Assembly: GCA_009760885.1 (NCBI GenBank) | Contig: CM019721.1 | Coordinates: 15,439,696 to 15,503,695 of the forward strand | Direction of reading: 5' to 3' | Length of the DNA stretch: 64,000 nucleotides | DNA from: Achatina immaculata | Taxonomy: Eukaryota > Mollusca > Gastropoda > Stylommatophora > Achatinidae | In this document: positions 42,990 through 54,665 of the stretch, piece by piece | How the letters are laid out: every line of letters starts with the position of its first letter | Position numbering within the stretch: the stretch's first letter is position 1 | Made by a program: the position numbers and the translations under genes | The notes under the pieces: generated by a model | What the model was told of the DNA's origin: nothing | Seen by the model: the letters and a program-made list of their open reading frames with translations, nothing else | Databases searched by the model: none

Positions 42990-43875
42990 CCGATAAGTGC
43001 TTTTATTACAGTACAGTAAAGTATTGTTATCACCATTGTATTTTATTAATAATTATTTCTGTTGATGACTTAATGTGTGTAATTTTTAAATTAAACCGTA
43101 TCAAAGGTATGTATCCACTTCGAAAAAAAAGTATCTGGTATAGGATTCAGTACTGTTTGTCCACAGTTTCAAGCTTCTGCGTACGACATGTCACTTGCAG
43201 GGGGTCTAGATCCAGGTCTTATGAAGCAAACTTCTACTTCCCTGATACACACGCCTAACAAATGTTTGGTAGGCATCTCCCAGCTCTGCACTTTATAGAC
43301 TTCACGTCTAAAAAACTGTTTTATAGCTGCGACTGCCAGCCTGAACGAGACTGACAATATCTTAACCACTGTCTCTGATAGGAAAGTTCGTGACTTCATT
43401 ACCCAGTCTTTTCCTTAGAGACACTGTTTTCGCTCGTGTTTCGTTAACTCATATTCAGTGAGTCTTCATTATGAAATTCTATCTATTCTCTTTTGCGGTT
43501 AAAAAAAAAAAAACTAGAGAATTTACTCTACTCAGATATCTGCATGTCTTCGGATATTTAACCACTTTTGACCTCAGGATATTTCATTTTTATATTATTT
43601 GTGTGGTGTGTGTGTAAATTTGTTTGTGTACGTAGGGGTATGGAAGTATGTTGTAACACGTCCATGTTTCAATTAATTTTGATCTATCCACTAACTTTCT
43701 TTATCTGTCCGTCTGTCTGATTGTCTGTCTGTCTGCTTGCTTGTCTAATATCATCATCAATAGCTTATATGTGTCAAGGTAATAACGAAGAAAACAGTTT
43801 ACAATTAAATAGAAATCACAAAAATAACAGAATTTTGTGAAAGTGGAAAATACTAGAGTGTCGAATGAAGGGGCT
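42990..43875. other. Unassigned sequence
   Basis: No gene recognised. A TCTG/TTGC low-complexity run is at 43700-43745. Confidence 0.4.
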
Positions 43876-43880
43876 CATGG

Positions 43881-43917
43881 TAATTACACTGCCTTCGGTC
43901 GCAAGTCAGTGTAATTA
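43881..43917. other. Perfect 11-bp stem-loop
   Basis: taattacactg and cagtgtaatta are inverted around a 15-base loop. No tract of T follows, so it is not a classical terminator. It lies about 30 bases before the LINE-A 3' end. Confidence 0.6.
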
Positions 43918-44163
43918 AAAGGTCACCGTCGAGAACTAATCTTTTGGAATTCTTACATATTTCCCGTGCCGCTAAACGTCACATAGGGCTCACATAATAG
44001 TTCGCCAAAATTTCCTGTCCTCGGTGAGCTTTTCAACCTCATCAAGGAATTTTATGCCTACTAATCTGGCCTCTCTTAACAGAGTCCTCCTTAGAGTTTC
44101 ACGTGCTCGACCTCTTTTTTCTTCTGCCTGTTGTCTTCTACATGATAGCTTGTTTTGGGATTT

Positions 44164-45463
44164 TGTTGACGGCCATTGGTTGTACGTCGTGGGTGGAGCA
44201 TGGCATGACCGTTCACGTAAATCCAGGAGTGGAAGGACCATATGTATAGCGGAACAGTGTGCTGGAGGGGAGACAGTCTAGAGTCTATGGTGGGGGTGAG
44301 TTCGTTTCGTCTGGCCATAATTATTTTGATATACTTGTGCCCCAGCTTTATTTAATGTGTTGTGAAATCAATGTGTTGCAGATTGTTTGTCCTTCTCGTA
44401 GCATGAGGAGATTCTACCAGAGTCATTGATTATCGTCATAACTGGATGGGCACATATCTAAGTCCTTCAGTGCCTTCGTTCGCATTGCTGGTATATATAT
44501 ATATATATATATATATAAGTCGAGGTGGTATTCTTGAGATACGTAACTTGGTTGCAGCATCTGCAAATCAATTATGTGATTAGCACATGGGATTTGTGAA
44601 GTGGGGCGATAGAGTGATTATATTCAGTGCGTTAGGACACACCAGGAGATAAATTGTAGTGGTATTCAGTGCGTTAGTACACATCAGAAGATTATATGTA
44701 GTGGTATTTCAGTGCGTTAACACACACCAGGAGATGGAGTGGTATGTCAGTTCGTTAGCAAACATCAGGAGATTATGTGTAGTGGTATTTCAGTGCGTTA
44801 GGGCACAGAAGATCATGTGTAGAATAGTGAGAGGGGCGTGGCACCAGTTTGCTATAAGTGCAGAAATGCAGTAGCACATCGCGATCCAGGGAAATGAGAG
44901 TTTCATAAGAGCAGCAGTAGTCAAGGCTAGATGAGTGGGATAGCACAATTAGATGAATGTGTCTGAAGTTGCTTATGGGGGCCAGGGGAGCCAAGGCCAG
45001 CATCAGGCACATATGTATTTTAGTTTATCTTTAGAGAGTTAATATGTTAATTTTTGATAGTACCGTGTTTTAATATGTTACATTGATGATACATGTCATA
45101 CTTGAATATGTTGCATTGACAATAATGTCATGGTTGTTATTATCATGTTGATACATGTTGATGTCCTGCGTATGTAATGCCTGTGATGGTGTCACTATGT
45201 TAAATAAATGGTTATAACTTGATGGCTGACTTGGTGATATGTATGTCATGTTTATGTGATGTGTGGATGTAAATGATGTGTTGCATTACTGGCATACAGT
45301 ATCCTGGGAGGGGAATCCTGGGTTTTGGTTGGTTTTAGGCATGACCTAAAGGTAGTAAGGTAGTACATTTTGCCATGGATTTGTGGGTTTCAGCTGGATT
45401 TTGGTTCATGTCCCTTCCCCAGATTGTTCTCAGTTGTGAACTTAGCACTCAGCTAAGTTTACA
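44164..45463. mobile_element. Solo LTR (1,300 bp) inside LINE-A
   Basis: It starts TGTTGACGG and ends AAGTTTACA (TGT...ACA). Flanking 4-mers are 'attt' (44160-44163) and 'attc' (45464-45467), one mismatch. Removing it restores the LINE-A run seen at 58.6 kb ('gggat..cctctgattgtttc'). No internal retroelement genes are present. Its end (tagcact...agtttaca) and a 'gggaggggaat' stretch near 45308 resemble the end of the solo LTR at 23272-24527, so both may belong to one family. It contains a ~53-bp minisatellite. Confidence 0.75.
44622..44822. repeat. ~53-bp minisatellite within the solo LTR
   Basis: Four to five units with 'ttcagtgcgtta', 'acacaccaggaga' and 'gtgtagtggtat'. Spacing varies by deletions. 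Confidence 0.85.
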
Positions 45464-46134
45464 ATTCTCTGACTGTTTCTTCTCATCACGTTACCGATGT
45501 ATGTCTATCTCCTTTTCCTGTTCACCCATGAGACTGTTTGTTGTTCGCTCATCTGCCTTATCTCTGCGTTGTTCTTGAATTCGTTCCACTTTATGTCGAG
45601 TATTTTCCTTAGACATTTGGTTTCAAAAGAGTCAAATTTCTTGTCTATTTCTTTAGTTATTTTCCATCTTTCGCATGCATACTGAGGGTGGATATTACAT
45701 TTGAATTAAATAATCTTAAGTTAGTTTTTGTGCTTGGTTATTACAATGCTGCTTTTGCAATTCTAATTCTAATTTCCTTTCGGGTGTCGCCATTCTGGTC
45801 TATGTACCTGCCGAGATAAGCAAATTGTTTGACTTCGACAGCTGTTTCTTCTACGTATATTTTTCATTTTTTGATTAATGGAAAGTTTCATTAATTTAGT
45901 TGTTTTCCTTGTAAATTTCAAATCCTATTTTACTAGCCAGTAAAGACAGTTTTTTTTTGCATTGATTTCACATTGTCACTAATAAGAGTTATGTCAATTG
46001 CAAAATCAGTGTCTTCTAGTTGGGTCTCATGCACCCATCTACCCATGTACCATGTGTTACCTGTGCAGAATGTTTTCATTATGTAGTCTATGGCAGTTAC
46101 AAAACGGAAAGGAGATAATATACATCCTTGTTTC

Positions 46135-46944
46135 TTACGATGCCATAACAACTAGAGATTATGAAATACCAGAGATTAGATATGCTGGTGACACAGTATT
46201 ACTGTCCACAACACAAAAAAGGAATGGAAAAACTAATTATGCCAGTCCGTAAGAAAACGAAGAGCAAAACCTCTATCGTAATGCACAGAAGACTAAATTG
46301 ATGACGACTTACAAAACAAACAAGCCAACTGAGAAAAAATTGAAGAAGTGGAGAGTTTTGAATATCTTGGATCACTGCTAACTAATAATGGAGATGCAAT
46401 GAGGGAAATTAAAAGGAGGACATCTATAGCTCTTCAAAAAGTAAAACAAGTAAAAAATCTGTGGAGAGGAACAGACAGAACTACAAAAATAAGATTTTTA
46501 AGGGCATGCATCTTTCCCATCGCAACATATGCCTGTGAGACCTGGACACTTAGCAAAACAGCTGAGAAACACATAAATGCCTTTGAATTAAATGCTACAG
46601 AAGAGTTCTTCAAATATCATGGACACAAAAAAAGAACAAATATATCCAGACTACGAGAACTTAATATTGAAGAAGGCTGGCTAGTAAAGAGGATTAAAGA
46701 GAGAAAACTTAAATATTTTGGACACATTAAACGTCATGATAATTTAGAGAAGACCGTATTGGAAGGATACATAATGGGAAAAAGAAAGAGAGGAAGACCA
46801 AAACGAAGATAGTTGCAATACATCGTTGACGATCTGCAAGTGGATGCAGCAGCGGTAGGCCATCTTGCTCACAACCGAGAGGCTTACAGGAGTGCTGTTT
46901 GGGAGGCAAAGTTCCGCAAGGGACATGCAAATGAATGAATGAAT
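46135..46944 (+). mobile_element. LINE-E part of a composite insertion in LINE-A
   Basis: A 5'-truncated LINE-E on the plus strand. It reads 'YDAITTRDYEIPEIRYAGDT' (catalytic YADD changed to YAGD), then a 154-codon frame (46348-46812) with 'FEYLGSLLTNNGDAMREIKR', 'WRGTDRTTKIRFLRACIFPI', 'LKYFGHIKRHDNLEKTVLEG' and 'GKRKRGRPKR'. A stop (TAG, about 46810) replaces Trp. The end has one 'AYRSAVWEAKF' unit and tail atgaatgaatgaatg (46931-46945). It is the reverse complement of the LINE-E at 35075-35979. The full insertion continues to 47620. Confidence 0.9.
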
Positions 46945-47620
46945 GTAGTACTGATGCATATACTGTTTTTTTTTGTCCATGATATTTAAAGGCTGTTGTG
47001 GACAGTAATACTGTGGCATCACCATATATAATCTTTTTAAAAATTTTAAACCGTCTGTATGAGAAATATAAAGACTCTTTTACATAGTTATGTTAACTCT
47101 TTATTTCCTGCATTGAAAAGGAGACAAAATTAGTCCACCTTCGTATTACTGACGCGTTTTTATAGTTTTAAAGTCTAGAATATCTGCGCCCTTTTCTTTC
47201 ATAAAGCAATCCTTCAGTCGTTTCAGACTATAGGTAATCTGACATTTGAGGCATGATAAAATGTACAATGTGTCTGTCATAACTCTTTCTTCGTACCTGT
47301 TTTCTGTCTGACGTACAAGTTTCTCTTTTCATTTCATGGTGGATGTATTTCTACATGACACACTCGGCATCAAGTTTTTTCCAAGGACTCGGGTCTATGT
47401 CCAGCGATTTCATAACTGCTTTGTAGATGTCTTGTAACTTTAGCCACTAGGCAGCCATTACAGCTGAATATACCACGTAATATGAAGGACATACGTTTAT
47501 AAAGAAAATATTTAAGCATTCTTCTACTTTCTGTTCACTGAATAATACCAAACCAACATAGGCTGCATCGTTGAAGCAGAATCGTAAGTTCCACATGGGA
47601 CATGCAAGTGAATTAATGAA
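46945..47620. mobile_element. Non-LINE flank carried with LINE-E, ending in a second LINE-E 3' end
   Basis: 46946-47587 is the inverted copy of 34433-35074, the sequence just downstream of the LINE-E at 35.1 kb. At 47588-47620 it changes to 'gttccacatgggacatgcaa' and a gaattaatgaa tail, the LINE-E 3' end in plus orientation. The whole cassette 46135-47620 is flanked by 'tgtttc' (46129-46134 and 47621-47626), and removing it joins two LINE-A pieces. It therefore looks like one insertion made of LINE-E, its flank, and a second LINE-E tail. Confidence 0.75.
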
Positions 47621-48875
47621 TGTTTCATGCCTGTTTCAATGTAGAATAGCTCGGCCATTCCTTCTGTGTTGACTGCACAAATATATCCATTGTAGATGTC
47701 CCTAATGATGTTGACAATCTTAGATGGTATTCCACATATTCTTAAAAATCTCTACAATGAATCACTCTGTATGCTATCAAATGCCTTTTTAAAGTCTATG
47801 AAGTTCAGGATTACTGGTTTTTGCTTTTTCATATGTTCTACAAGTATTCTTCTTTATTATTCTCTATTAAGAGTACAGATCTGCTTGAGACAGCTTCCCC
47901 CTTTTCAAAATCCTGCGTGTTAATTGCAGTATCTACTATATCTTTAAGTCCATTCAGAATAACTTTGCAAAATACTTTTGACACAGCTAATAGTAAGGTT
48001 ACACTTCTCCAACTATTGCAGTCGCTAAGTTGCCCTTTTAACAATGATTCATTTTTTCCATTTAGAAGAGACCTTTTCTTCTTTCCAAATTTTGTTAAAA
48101 ACTCTCTGTAGTTGTCTCATGTTGTCGTTGGTAATAGCTTTGAATGTTTCGGCTGTTATTTCATCTTCACCTGCAGCTTTGTTGTTTAGCCATTGGATTC
48201 ACTGCTGTTTCAATTTCATGCAATGTAATTGTCCTCTGTTAAAGAGTTCATTTAATCTTTTTCCATACTGATTTACCATACCAGTTCCTTCTTTCTCTAT
48301 TATTTTTTCGACGTCGGTGTTATCTTTCCCCTCCTTAGCGTTGAAGTCTCCCATGATAATTAGGATGCCGTGTTTAGGGACTTTGTTAATGTATTTTGTA
48401 GTTAGTGATAGAAATTGTCTTTTATTTCATTGCCTGCATCGTTCGTGGGTGCATAACATTGTATGATTGTCATTCTTCTGTGTCTTCTTTTGCATCGTCC
48501 TCTCATTATACGACTGTTCACTGTTTCCAATTCCATAAGACTCTTTGCTGCGACATTTGACATAATTATACCTACCCGTTCTTGATGTTTCCCATCATCT
48601 GCCTGAAAGTATTATTAACTTGCTGTTTTCCGCCGTTCTTTTCCCTGGTTCTGGTCATCGCATTTCACTGATGCTCGCTCAGTACAACTAGGTGGTATCT
48701 CTCAATTTCTCGGATTACATGAACAGTGTTTAATGGTGCTACCCTTGTTCTTCTAGAATCAAATAAGGTAGACAGAGGTGTATGGTGCAGTTTTACAAAG
48801 TGAGGGAGGGAGTGAGTAAGGTGTGAAAAAACAAATAGAAAGTATGAGAATGTATAAATGAAAAACACACAACAT

Positions 48876-48905
48876 CCGATATTTCGGCGTGAGCCTTATT
48901 CGAGG
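48876..48905 (-). ncRNA. Hammerhead-ribozyme-like core, degenerate
   Basis: Minus strand: CGAATAA, GGC-TCAC-GCC, GAAAT, identical in plan to 26741-26768. Confidence 0.35.
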
Positions 48906-49372
48906 ATACATACAAAACAAGACAAAAACATGAAGAACTTATCTGAAATGTCTACCTCCGAGTCAGGATAGAAAAGTATGTAGTAGAAGAGAGAAGGAAA
49001 GACCACGCTGCCTCTGAACAAAAGATGCCCGATATAGCCAATCGTGAAGAAGAGGTGGAGAGAGGGGAGGAGAGCAAATGGGAGAAAGGGGTGGGGGAAG
49101 GCAATAGAAACATGATGGCCGCTAGAGGTGTCGGGGGGGGGGGAGGGAAAAGGGGACGCGAGGAGATAGTGAATGAAGAATATAAACACCTACAGGGAGA
49201 AAATGTGAAATTGGTAAATAGGACAAGACCCTAAAGACACCAATATGTTGGCGGAGAAGAAAATAGGGTGGTGGTAGGGAGGGGTAGCGTGGAGAAAGAA
49301 AATAGAGTCCACTGGCTTTTTTTAAACTCTATTTTCAGACAAGTTCTTCATTTTTTGTCTTGTTTTGTATGT

Positions 49373-49404
49373 ATCCTCGAATAAGGCTCACGCCGAAATA
49401 TCGG
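49373..49404 (+). ncRNA. Hammerhead-ribozyme-like core, degenerate
   Basis: Plus strand: CGAATAA, GGC-TCAC-GCC, GAAAT. It is the inverted partner of 48876-48905. Confidence 0.35.
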
Positions 49405-49610
49405 ATGTTGTATGTTTTTCATTTATACATTCTCATACTTTCTATTTGTTTTTTCTCACCTTACTCACTCCCTCCCTCACTTTGTAAATCTGCACCATAC
49501 ACCTCTATCTACCTTATTTATTTCAACCAGTTTTACTGCAGTCGCCATCCCTTTTATCTGTCACATTCTTCTAGAATCCAATCTTTGTCACATATTTAGG
49601 GCGGTCGAAT

Positions 49611-51689
49611 ATATTCTTTCGATTTTTGTATGAGGTCTTCGGATTTGACGCCCCTGATGCTCAGTTGGCTTTGTCGCGAGTTTTCATAATAATTCCTTTC
49701 TTCTCCATGTAGAATTATCTCTAGATGGGTCCCAGGATAAGGATGTTATGCCCAAACTACTGGTTCAGGATATGTGACAGATCAAGCGGAATTCCACTGA
49801 TTTGTACATGCCGACAAGAGCGTTAAAAACATTCGCCATCTATGACAGAACTCTGTAGTAAAAGGCAGTAGGCTTGAATTTTTGTTAGTCCAATGAACAG
49901 AATTCTTAAAAGATGCAGATTTGCTTCCCCTGTAACCATTCAACTTGTGACCCTGAATCTTTCTCACCTAGAAGTCTAAAAACTCAAGTGTCAAGAAGTT
50001 AGGTACTGAGTGTAAATTGCATGGGATATATGATTGTTAGGTTAGGGGAAGTTGAATTATGGGAACACAGTTGCCAAACTTTAGGTGACAGAGGGTGTTG
50101 TCGGAAACATGTGAACTCGCACGGAGATTACGCGTTTTTTGAGAACCGAAGGTCACAAAACAATGTCTGTTCACGGAAAATTCAACTTGACGAGACGAAT
50201 CTTCGGAAAGAAAGGGAGAAATTGCGAGTAATATAAAAGAGAGTGATAGAGACCTTGGAATATTATAATGAATATTACTGAGACATGGTTTGTCAGTTTG
50301 GCCCAGCGGTTTTCAAAATGTAGGGGCTAGAACTTAGCTGTTTTCGTTAGGACAATTTTATAGTTGTTTTGTTGGGGGCCCTTTTAAGACATTTAGAGTG
50401 AGTCAACGTTAGGTTGCTTTACTGTGAGACATATTCATATCCTAGTGTTAGTCTGTTTTTGTCCAACGTGGAATATCGGAATGTGTGGATTTCCCAGTTG
50501 TTGTGGTGTTTCATGAAAGTTGTAAGTATGGAGAATTTTCATACAGTTTTTATAGGTCTTAGGTTTCCTCCCACATAGCAATCCATGTCTTGCCGGGAGT
50601 TTACTATTGTTTTGTATGGTCGCCCTGCCGTGTTGGTATTCCCCCCCCCCCCCCCATCCTCATAATTCATGGTCCATTTTTTCATTCAATAAAATTCATG
50701 CCATGAAATCTGAAACAATATTCTTGGTTGAGATGTTGACATGTTGGAAACTGCAGTTTAGTCCAGTTGTACTGTTGTTGTCCATTGGTGGCAGGAGACT
50801 GCATGGGACGTTATGTGTTTCTAGGAGAATATAATAGAAACAAAACTTGAAGTTTCATAGATCAATCTACTTAAATTTGATCTGGAGAGCAAACTATCAA
50901 TCATTTATGTCACTAGACACCTTATTAACAACAGTAATCCACACATACAGGCCAATACCATTTAAGCTGGCCTTTAGCCGGTCCATTCGTGGATAGTTCT
51001 TGTAGTTTCATTTTCGTCATCAATAATTGAGAGTCACGGAGAACGATCCGGGTTAGATATTATTTTAGGAGTTGCATATATTTCGTTAAACATCTTGCAC
51101 TTCATTACCGGAAATAACAGATTTTTTTATACGTTTAGTATCATGGATTCAGAAATATATAACGGTTCCACAAATAACTCAGCATACATTAACTTCCATT
51201 TTGACAACAAATTGTCAACACCTGAATGTATTGTAGACAAGACAGAAGTCAATGAATCAGATATTTAATCACTTCAATAAACATAATTTTCGAAGTATAG
51301 CAGCTAGGAAGAAAGAGTTGGAGAGAGTATATTCTGAATCAGAGAGACAGGATCAGTACAGTTAGTTGTTAGAAGCAATGGCCAGAGTTAAACATTACAG
51401 AAACAACAGACAATACAGAGCCAGAGCGGCATAAAATGAAAGTCGGAGTCAAAAATTTGGCGGTTGAGAGAAAACTACAAGAAAAGTATACAGCGACCAC
51501 CTTCAGCCTGGAGCATCATTACAGATAGCAATAGTTACTGATAGATACTGAAGGATACCTGTGAATAAAGGCTTGGCAGAATAAATAGGCGCGGATCAAC
51601 TAGGACGATACAGCACTCTTAGCACATACTCACCGCCACATATATAAGAAAACAAGCGCTTAGAATACAATCAGCAGACGAGTTGGGCT
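49611..51689. other. Unassigned sequence, possibly including an LTR-like stretch
   Basis: No gene recognised. 50020-50860 is G/T-rich with 'ttcaataaaattcatg' at about 50683 (a polyadenylation-type signal) and a C-run at 50641-50654. In character it resembles the solo LTRs, but I could not find TG...CA ends with a TSD. 49611-49760 may be LINE-A 5' UTR. Confidence 0.35.
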
Positions 51690-52330
51690 GAAAATCAATA
51701 TAAAAAAGTTAGAAATAATGAAAGCAAACATAGAAAACCAACCAGCAATTGAAATTAATGACCAAAACATAACAGAAAAAGATATTTTCACATACTACTG
51801 CAGCATACTAACACTGGATGGAGAAACAAATAAAGACATAAAGACATAAATAAAGCGAAATTGCTTTCAGTAATCTTAGAAACATGTGGAAGTCCTTCCA
51901 GAAGCAAAATAAAACTGTACGAAAGTTGTGTGTTATCCATATCCTCTATGGAGCAGAATGCTGAAAACAACTGAACAGGAAATGGCCAAATTATCCTAAT
52001 TCCACACAAGCTGCCTCAGAAAGATTTCAAAAGTTTACTGGCCACAAACAATAAAGTATAGAAACGTACTTGCCTAATATGAACTAGAATATATGCATAC
52101 TGTAACAGCAAAAAAAAGAACGCTGGAAATGGACTGGTCATGTGCTCATATGAGACCCCAGCAACATCGATAGAACAACCATGTGATGGACACTATGTAA
52201 AGTGAAAGAATGGAGGAGTCATGCGAGAGGGAGGAATAATGGGAAGCATGACATCATAGGCTGAGATAGAAAGAGAGAAAAGAGTGAGAGAAAGCAGGCA
52301 GGGCTGTAACAGAATATCATTCTGTACAGA
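51690..52330 (+). mobile_element. LINE-I C-terminal remnant
   Basis: The plus strand reads 'VGLKINIKKLEIMKANIENQ' (about 51680-51740), 'PAIEINDQNITEKDIFTYYC', 'LTLDGETNKDIK', 'YPLWSRMLKTTEQEMAKL', 'LRKISKVYWPQTIKYRN', 'RTLEMDWSCAHMRPQQH' and a degraded 'REGGIMGS' block. The order (GL.IN..K...M, YLGS position, YG.ECWKTTEQEM, W.GH.LR..) is the usual C-terminal region of coral- or mollusc-type EN-RT LINEs. Frequent stops show an old copy. Confidence 0.65.
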
Positions 52331-53639
52331 GTGTAGTGTGTGTAGACCACAACTCATCACCGTGTGCCAAGCACGTGGTTCGAGAAAATTCGAAGTCACG
52401 TGGTTGAGTTGACCGGGAGGTATGCATGGGCTGAAAAAGTTAATCTTTGGTCAGAATGTGTTAGAGAAAGGTTGTGTGATTGACTCTAGTATGTGGTAGA
52501 GAGAGCCTTACTTGTTTGTTGTAGTAGGAGTTTATTTGGTTTGTGATTCAGGAAGAATTTTAGTAGTTTTATTGCAGATTGGAATCTCGTTTAGGAAGAG
52601 TCTCTACCATTGGCAATTTGTTGGTAGTGAGATGGAAGAATTAGTTTTTCCCTGTGTTGGTTGAGGTTTTGTTGATAATGTTGTAAGTATTGATTTTTTG
52701 TGCATAGTACATTGTAAGGTTTTCGCCCATATGGTATAGAGTTCGCTCACGCCGGGCACTGTTAATGTAATTCTTGTTCAGCCTGATGGCTATGTTTCCA
52801 TCATTCATGATTTCACCCTCATTTGTCCATTAATAAATGTGCGTGGTCTGATGATATACTACACCAATTGGCTTTGTTGGAATTCTCATTGTTGACCAGT
52901 TGTTTTGGTTGGAAGACTGCCAAGTTACGTTAAGCTGTTGTATTTGTATTATTTTGTGGAGTTGGAAGCCTGGGTGTCTTGTTGTATTTTCTCAGTGTAT
53001 AATATAGAAAATTAGGTGATTGTTAGAACACCAATAACAAGAAGAAATGTATAAGTTCAAACTGTACTCTACAAGTAGACAATGATCAAACCAGTAGAAA
53101 ACCATTTTAGTTGGTGCCAATACTATTTCAGGGGTGCCTTAAAATTATAAATAGTCAAAACTATTACAGGGCGACCATTAGCAAATTTCTATGTTGGCTG
53201 GACAAGCTGTGGTCAATCATGTGAATGTTAGTCATCGAAATGTTTTGAGAAAGCTGGTGATGAAATGAAGGCTGATGAGCAAAGCACGATTGACCAAAGA
53301 GGAGCTCATATCAACAGACATGCCTGTGCAGCAAGATTTATGTGATTAAAGATGGCACCAGGTAGAACGAGTCGAAAAAAACATCAGTTGCATGTTTTCA
53401 GTCGTGAATAGTGGTAAAACTCGAAGCCCTGTATCATACACATTTTACATTTATGTATTGCTAGAGGTGGCCAAGATTATGTGCAATGTGCGTTGTCTAT
53501 GCCCGATTAGGAGAACCTGAGAAGACTGAGGACGCAACTGACGGTGTGTTCATTTGAATGTTGTGTTCAATACTGAAGAGAAATATTGAACTGAGGAGTC
53601 ATGTTTTGTATCAGTGCTACACGTGTATACGCTGTTTGG
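52331..53639. other. Unassigned sequence, LTR-like composition in part
   Basis: 52430-53030 is GT-rich with 'ccattaataaatgtgcg' at about 52828 and no coding potential. It could be another LTR or UTR, but no ends could be fixed. Nothing else was recognised. Confidence 0.35.
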
Positions 53640-53880
53640 GAACCTTCTCACAAACCGAGGAGGAAAAAAGGAGAGGACGACCCAAGGCTACATGGCGGAG
53701 AACTTTATCAACGGAAATGAGAAGCATGCTGCACAAATGAAGCATAAGAATAGAAGCTGGGCGCAGACCATGAGAGGTGGAGAGAATTTGTTACTGCCCT
53801 GCAAGACGCCACAGTGATTGCTTAGCCCATCTCCGACCAAGGACGGATGGAATGATGGACTAACTAGCACCAGTCACGGA
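53640..53880 (+). mobile_element. LINE-J C-terminal fragment
   Basis: It reads 'EEKRRGRPKATWRRT' (about 53662-53706), then, after frame changes, 'MRSMLHK', 'RSWAQTMRGGENLL' and 'CKTPQ', ending 'ISDQGRME'-like. GRP..TWRR is the standard C-terminal motif of EN-RT LINE proteins. It is short and broken, with no tail or TSD seen. Confidence 0.55.
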
Positions 53881-54665
53881 GAGCGAAGTAGAATAGTGAG
53901 TAGCATCACTATCCCTATAAATTACCTCACATATTCAGAAAAATAACTGTCAGGAGAGTAGAAGGAGCGATAAAAGGTCTAAGCATCTTCTGCCTTCTGA
54001 GTAGGATAAATTCCAAAGGCTAGTAGAAAGTTCGCACACAAATCTTCACTAACGTAGTTTTCAAGAATAGTAATGCAGATCTACATAAATCAGTCTGAAG
54101 TGTACGACGTTAATGGGTGTTCATATAAGAGTAGCTTGGTACGGAACTGCTAAAGGTGATGTTATATCATCAGGCTACTGCTGACAATAAGAAACACATT
54201 CAAACTCACAACATGGAATGTGAGAACTTTATATCGGACAGAAAACTTTGAAAAATGTGATAAAAGAAACGGAGAAAATGAAAATTAACATCTTAGGAAT
54301 GAGTGAAGTGAGATGGACAGGTGCAGGCAGGATAAAATCACGACAGCACACTATCATACACTTAGGAGAGGATAAACTTTAAAGAGTAGTAGGGGAAATG
54401 TTTAATGAGGGTGGAGCAAAAACAATTTAAAATTTTGGAAAATATCAGATCAAGTACGTAGTTCAGTTGAAAGGAAGACCTATAAATATAACCTTTCTAC
54501 AGACATATCCTCCAACAGTGTACAGTTCTGAAGAATACATTCAAACATTTTATAATGATTTAGAACGAGCTATGAGCCACTTCAAATCACATGAAGTTAA
54601 TATCGTACTCGGCGGTTTTAATGCCAAAATTGGAAATGTAAAAGATTAGTAGGGGATTATGGTCC

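Larger units (their letters stand above)
48761..49565. mobile_element. Penelope-like element, inverted-arm form, 13-bp TSD
   Basis: Flanked by ttcttctagaatc at 48748-48760 and 49566-49578, inside LINE-A. The minus arm (49305 down to 48761) corresponds to the 3' UTR and terminal repeat of the inner element at 26330-26923. The plus arm (49306-49565) repeats the end in the opposite direction, starting with 'ccactggctttttttaaact'. Both arms hold the hammerhead-like core and 'gagggagggagtgagtaagg'. No coding sequence is left. Identity with the 26 kb element is high, so this is one of the younger insertions here. Confidence 0.85.
43950..49610 (-). mobile_element. LINE-A copy split by three insertions
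   Basis: Reading the minus strand from 49610: endonuclease start (49579-49610), then after an insertion the degraded endonuclease (48747-48275, with 'GDFNAKEGKDNTDVE'), and a jump to the RT ('AAGEDEITAETFKAITND', about 48180) that leaves out the linker. Then come 'SDCNSWRSVTLL', the palm 'NFIDFKKAFDSI' and 'QSTQKEWPSYSTLKQA' (about 47630). After a second insertion, 'KQGCILSPFRFVTAIDYIMK' (46145-46085), 'LEDTDFAIDITLISDN' (FADD degraded to FAID) and the C-terminal blocks to about 45468. After a third, 'RGRARETLRRTLLREARLVG' (44125-44060) and the 3' end near 43950. The three insertions are a Penelope-like element (48761-49565), a LINE-E cassette (46135-47620) and a solo LTR (44164-45463). Sequence at 49611-49760 may be its 5' UTR. 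Confidence 0.85.

Noticed and set aside
43881..43917. Stem-loop as a transcription terminator
   Set aside because: Rho-independent terminators are bacterial and no T-tract follows; kept only as a structural note.
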